NCBI GenBank assembly: GCA_020047835.1
Contig: JAIFNJ010000229.1
Coordinates: 1 to 5,265 of the forward strand
DNA length: 5,265 bases
Reading direction: 5' to 3'
Origin: Bacteroidota bacterium
GTDB lineage: Bacteria; Bacteroidota; Bacteroidia; Bacteroidales; SZUA-534
In this document: piece by piece, positions 5,245 through 5,265 of the stretch
Layout of the letters: the number at the start of each line of letters is the position of its first letter
Position numbering within the stretch: the stretch's first letter is position 1
Notes under the pieces: generated by a model
Seen by the model: the letters and a program-made list of their open reading frames with translations, nothing else
Database searches by the model: none
What the model was told of the DNA's origin: nothing
Translations under genes and position numbers: made by a program

Positions 5245-5265
5245 ATGAATAAACAATCAACAGAA
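5245..5265 (+). CDS. Possible start of a further gene, cut by the window end
   Basis: ATG at 5245 opens a frame, MNKQSTE, that runs seven codons to the last base without a stop. Support is only circumstantial: an A-rich leader, a candidate promoter about 100 bases upstream, and the long gene-free gap before it. Seven residues are too few to assign any family. Confidence 0.35.

Noticed and set aside
1..5265. Mobile element, CRISPR array, toxin-antitoxin or defence cluster
   Set aside because: No transposase, integrase, regularly spaced repeats, paired small toxin-like genes or nuclease/helicase motifs were seen in any frame; all solid genes belong to ordinary chromosomal families.

Overview
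The window looks like an ordinary chromosomal stretch from a member of the Bacteroidota. The evidence is: (i) a secreted zinc carboxypeptidase ending in the start of a type IX secretion (Por) sorting motif, FPNPANELLNI, a system restricted to this phylum; (ii) a near-perfect Bacteroidota vegetative promoter, TTTG-N19-TACTTTTG; (iii) A-rich leaders without Shine-Dalgarno sites before the genes; (iv) AT-rich, long-tract intergenic DNA. The genus cannot be told from the sequence.

Layout: bases 1-4015 are all minus-strand genes. Read in the direction of transcription, a promoter at 4057-4087 drives a predicted exported START-domain lipid-binding protein (3368-4015). A small acidic protein follows 35 bases later (2871-3332) that seems to be two copies of a BamE/SmpA-like repeat; this pair ends at a strong hairpin terminator (2838-2865). 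A spacer with heptad and longer direct repeats (2721-2808) leads to ychF, the conserved translation-associated ATPase (1611-2714), closed by its own terminator (1540-1568). Directly after that terminator comes a possible promoter and the M14 carboxypeptidase (1-1486), whose 3' end lies outside the window. The ORF is open to base 1, so it lacks a stop codon here.

From 4237 the genes face the other way: a DUF427 protein (4237-4521), a stand-alone CheY-like receiver protein (4574-4942), an AT-rich intergenic stretch of about 300 bases with a candidate promoter between two near-identical 12-mers, and what may be the first seven codons of a further gene (5245-5265).

The genes do not form one recognisable pathway. 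Three independent units can be argued from promoters and terminators: the START/acidic-protein pair, ychF alone, and the carboxypeptidase alone. The two plus-strand genes may or may not be co-transcribed. No mobile element, CRISPR array, RNA gene, toxin-antitoxin pair or defence system was found. The items most worth a second look are the internally duplicated acidic protein paired with an exported START protein, the heptad repeat in the ychF leader, and the repeat-flanked promoter near the right edge.
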